From: CAZPUI01 sp964415525
GTDB taxonomy: Bacteria > Acidobacteriota > Holophagae > Holophagales > Holophagaceae
Length of the DNA stretch: 15,335 nucleotides
NCBI GenBank assembly: GCA_964415525.1
Contig: CAYQAS010000103.1
Location: 1-15,335, forward strand
Reading direction: 5' to 3'
A program made the position numbers and the translations under genes. The notes below the pieces were generated by a model. It ran no database searches. It saw only the letters and a program-made list of their open reading frames with translations, and was not told the origin of the DNA. How positions within the stretch are numbered: position 1 is the stretch's first letter; each line of letters starts with the position of its first letter. Below are positions 13,858 to 15,335 of the stretch, piece after piece.

Positions 13858-14580
13858 TCAGTGCTTGATCTCGAGGCCGCCGAAGAGGCACAGGCCCGTG
13901 ATTACGAGGCGCGGGCGCGAAACCCCAGCGGGGATGCTGTGGGTGGTCTTGTCCTCCACGGCCCCGGCGATGGCGTTGGCCTGGTTGACCACTTCCCACG
14001 TCTCAGGCACACGCAGTTCGCCGCCGCCAAAGAGGATGAAGACATCGAAGCGGGCCGTCTCGCCTTCCATCGTGGCTTCCCGGAGATCCAATTCGAAGCC
14101 GCCGAAGATGGCTGTCAACTCGCCGCCCTTGAGGGCTTCCGTCACGGGGCGGCGCTTGAAGCCGCTCAGGATGGCCGTGCCCTGCAGGAAGTTGGCGCTC
14201 TGTTGGAGTTCCGGCGGAACCTGCCGCTGGGACTTGATGCCGAAGAGCACCACGCCGATGCCCACCGCCACGAGGATCAGCGGGCCGATGATGTCGCCCA
14301 GATCGACGTTGCCCACGGTGGAGAGCAGCAGGATGCCGCCGATGCAGGCCAGGACGACGCCACCAGTGCCGCTGCGGCCTTCCTGAGTCGCCTGACGCCA
14401 TTTGGCGGCGCCGATGCCCACCAGGATCAGGGGCCAGAGCTTGAAGACCCAGCGCATCAAGTCCCAGTGCCGAGGCACGAGGTTGTCCAGGGTGAGCAGC
14501 AGGCCGAGGCTCACCAGCACGACCCCCACAACCACGGCGGGTGTGAAGAGGAGTCGGTTCATGCGGGGATTGGCGTTCAT
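13858..14580 (-). CDS. LiaF-like membrane protein
   Basis: This 240-residue protein has about four hydrophobic segments at 11-33, 43-60, 73-92 and 98-116, followed by a soluble C-terminal domain (about 130-240). That domain has repeated Gly-rich beta turns (SGFKRRPV, LTAIFGGFELDLREA, FILFGGGELRVPETW, CLFGGLEIKH), the pattern of the LiaF/YvqF cell-wall-stress family. In Firmicutes LiaF inhibits the LiaS kinase; here the neighbour is a LytS-type kinase instead, so an analogous inhibitory or sensing role is inference. The ATG at 14580-14578 overlaps the preceding gene's stop as ATGA, and its own stop lies one base before the kinase ATG. It is tightly co-translated on both sides. Confidence 0.85.
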   Translation of the reverse strand: MNANPRMNRLLFTPAVVVGVVLVSLGLLLTLDNLVPRHWDLMRWVFKLWPLILVGIGAAKWRQATQEGRSGTGGVVLACIGGILLLSTVGNVDLGDIIGPLILVAVGIGVVLFGIKSQRQVPPELQQSANFLQGTAILSGFKRRPVTEALKGGELTAIFGGFELDLREATMEGETARFDVFILFGGGELRVPETWEVVNQANAIAGAVEDKTTHSIPAGVSRPRLVITGLCLFGGLEIKH

Positions 14581-14981
14581 GGGAGCCTCGTTTCGCCATC
14601 TTGCGGGAGGACTTCGCCTTCGGGAAGGGGCTCAGGGAGCGGCTTCGGCAGCATCGCCTTCACCAGCACCACGAGGCCGACCCACACGAGGCCCAGGGGC
14701 CAGAAGCGCTCCGCCTCAGGGGCGTAGCCATTGAAACCGGCGAGGAGGATGCTGCCGATGGTCAGCTCCACATGGGCTCCCACGCTCAGGATTCCCCGGT
14801 TCACCAGCTTGATCAGGCCGCCGAGGATGAACACGGCGGGCCACAGGCGCCACATGGCTTCGAAGCCCAGGACACCGAGGTTGTGCATCAGGACGACCAC
14901 ACCGAAGCCCATGAGGAACAGTCCGAAGACCACGGGGCCGGGGATGCGTTGGGGTTGTCGATTGCAGTGCTTGCGGGACAT
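14577..14981 (-). CDS. LiaI/LiaF-like transmembrane-region protein
   Basis: This 134-residue membrane protein starts with a basic leader (MSRKHCNRQPQR) and has about four short hydrophobic segments (15-34, 45-61, 73-86, 94-110), ending in an acidic, proline-rich tail (LPKPLPEPLPEGE). The PxxFGLFLMGFGVVVLMHNLG and LWPAVFILGGLIKL patterns resemble the LiaI-LiaF-like transmembrane region (DUF5668-type). It lacks the LiaF C-terminal domain, so it may be a partner of the LiaF-like protein encoded next. GGAGG lies 4 bases before ATG 14981. It is the first gene of the four-gene operon; the regulatory region with repeated GTGTTCGCCGA sites is immediately upstream. Confidence 0.8.
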   Translation of the reverse strand: MSRKHCNRQPQRIPGPVVFGLFLMGFGVVVLMHNLGVLGFEAMWRLWPAVFILGGLIKLVNRGILSVGAHVELTIGSILLAGFNGYAPEAERFWPLGLVWVGLVVLVKAMLPKPLPEPLPEGEVLPQDGETRLP

Positions 14982-14996
14982 GGTGCCTCCGTCACA

Positions 14997-15014
14997 TGTT
15001 CAAGCTACGGAACA
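14997..15014. promoter_or_regulatory. Inverted repeat TGTTC-N8-GAACA
   Basis: A short 5-8-5 dyad centred about 25 bases before the LiaI-like start codon. It overlaps the third, weaker GTGTTC element. No regulator is assigned, and 5-base arms can arise by chance. Confidence 0.25.
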
Positions 15015-15069
15015 CCTTGGTGATGTCCCAGTGCCATTCGGCGAACACCGGGAGCCCATCGGCGAACAC
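15005..15069 (-). promoter_or_regulatory. Repeated GTGTTCGCCGA sites, candidate LytTR binding sites
   Basis: Read on the minus strand, GTGTTCGCCGA occurs exactly twice (15069-15059 and 15048-15038), start to start 21 bases apart. A related GTGTTCCGTAG lies at 15015-15005, 33 bases further on. LytTR regulators are known to bind pairs of roughly 9-base direct repeats separated by about 12 bases, that is on a 21-base pitch; the AlgR site, as I recall it, also contains GTTCG. The sites lie 24-88 bases before the first gene of the operon that encodes a LytTR regulator, so autoregulation is the likely role. Confidence 0.55.
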
Positions 15070-15101
15070 TCCGGGGATCCCTCCCGCTGCGACACACGCA
15101 A

Positions 15102-15118
15102 GAAAGGACAGTCCTTTC
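15102..15118. promoter_or_regulatory. Perfect 17-base palindrome in the ddl / LiaI divergent region
   Basis: GAAAGGAC, A, GTCCTTTC: 8-base arms around one base. Its centre is 77 bases upstream of the ddl start codon and about 130 bases from the divergent LiaI-like start. It is too tight for a stable RNA hairpin (one-base loop), so a dimeric DNA-binding protein is the more plausible explanation. Confidence 0.4.
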
Positions 15119-15151
15119 GGACCGGTGAAGCGCGGATTGGGGCAGGTTGCG

Positions 15152-15180
15152 CTGAAACCGATCCCGACTTCCGCGATAAT
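15152..15180 (+). promoter_or_regulatory. Candidate ddl promoter giving a leaderless transcript
   Basis: CTGAAA (15152-15157, 4 of 6 to TTGACA), a 17-base spacer and GATAAT (15175-15180, 5 of 6 to TATAAT). The start codon of ddl begins 7 bases after the -10 box, which is where transcription would start. Confidence 0.5.
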
Positions 15181-15186
15181 CGCAGG

Positions 15187-15335
15187 ATGAGTACGAACCG
15201 CATCTCCCTGGGCCTGATCTTCGGTGGGGTGAGCCCCGAGCACGAGGTCTCCATCGTCAGCGCGAAGAGCATCGCGGCGAACCTCGATCCTGCGCGCTAC
15301 GACGTGCGCCCCATGGGCATCGCCCGCAACGGCGT
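15187..15335 (+). CDS. ddl: D-alanine--D-alanine ligase, N-terminal fragment
   Basis: The first 49 codons are inside the window and the gene continues past the right edge. The product would ligate two D-alanines with ATP to supply the dipeptide of the peptidoglycan precursor in the cytoplasm. The N-terminus shows LGLIFGGVSPEHEVSIVSAKSI (residues 8-29), the hallmark GG-S-EHEVS-SA motif including the conserved glutamate of the family, followed by LDPARYDVRPMGIARNG. The ATG at 15187 is the only plausible start: the frame upstream has no ATG, GTG or TTG close by. No Shine-Dalgarno is present at a usable distance (AGG abuts the ATG), and a -10-like GATAAT ends 6 bases before it, suggesting a leaderless mRNA. 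It diverges from the LiaI/LiaF-LytS-LytTR operon. Confidence 0.93.
   Translation, partial: MSTNRISLGLIFGGVSPEHEVSIVSAKSIAANLDPARYDVRPMGIARNG

Noticed and set aside
15005..15069. Repeated elements as a CRISPR-like or tandem array
   Set aside because: Only two exact 11-base copies plus one related copy, with unequal short spacing; transcription-factor sites are the better explanation.
14992..15243. 83-codon minus-strand ORF before the LiaI-like gene
   Set aside because: It overlaps the ddl start and the regulatory repeats, has no SD, and its product resembles nothing; treated as intergenic.

Overview
The window is GC-rich, gene-dense bacterial chromosome with 14 supported protein genes, no RNA genes and no recognisable mobile element. 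Its content suggests an anaerobic or facultative environmental bacterium: pyruvate:ferredoxin oxidoreductase, a large non-flagellar chemosensory cluster, and a LytS/LytTR two-component system with LiaI/LiaF-like membrane proteins. The mix and base composition fit Acidobacteriota, perhaps a Holophaga/Geothrix-like lineage, but that placement is inference.

Layout. 1-1104 (+) is the C-terminal part of nifJ, followed by a GC-rich hairpin. 1105-1454 holds only hairpins and one doubtful 26-codon ORF. 1455-10156 (-) is a compact six-gene chemosensory operon, transcribed cheR-TPR > tandem CheW > MCP > cheA-REC > cheB > REC-histidine kinase. Its first five junctions overlap by 4 bases (ATGA) or have gaps of 2-55 bases. 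10303-11292 (+) is a dihydroorotate-dehydrogenase-like flavoprotein. 11356-11802 (-) is a small exported protein of unknown function with its own promoter and palindromic operator. 11938-14981 (-) is a four-gene operon: LiaI-like > LiaF-like > LytS-type kinase > LytTR regulator. 15187 to the right edge (+) is the start of ddl, diverging from that operon.

How they work together. The 1455-10156 operon carries every core part of a methylation-adapted chemosensory array: receptor, adaptor, kinase, methyltransferase and methylesterase. It has no cheY, no flagellar gene and no GGDEF protein. Gene content and domain fusions (TPR on CheR, REC on CheA, two CheW units) resemble the Pseudomonas Wsp system. 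However, the place of the diguanylate cyclase WspR is taken by a soluble REC-(middle region)-HisKA-HATPase protein. The likely reading is a chemosensory array whose output feeds a second phosphorelay.

The 11938-14981 operon looks like a cell-envelope sensing module. LiaI/LiaF-like membrane proteins are co-translated with a LytS-type kinase and a LytTR regulator, and the operon lies head-to-head with ddl (peptidoglycan precursor synthesis). The divergent region contains repeated GTGTTCGCCGA sites with the spacing expected of LytTR binding sites, plus a separate perfect palindrome. A palindromic intergenic repeat sits between the kinase and regulator genes.
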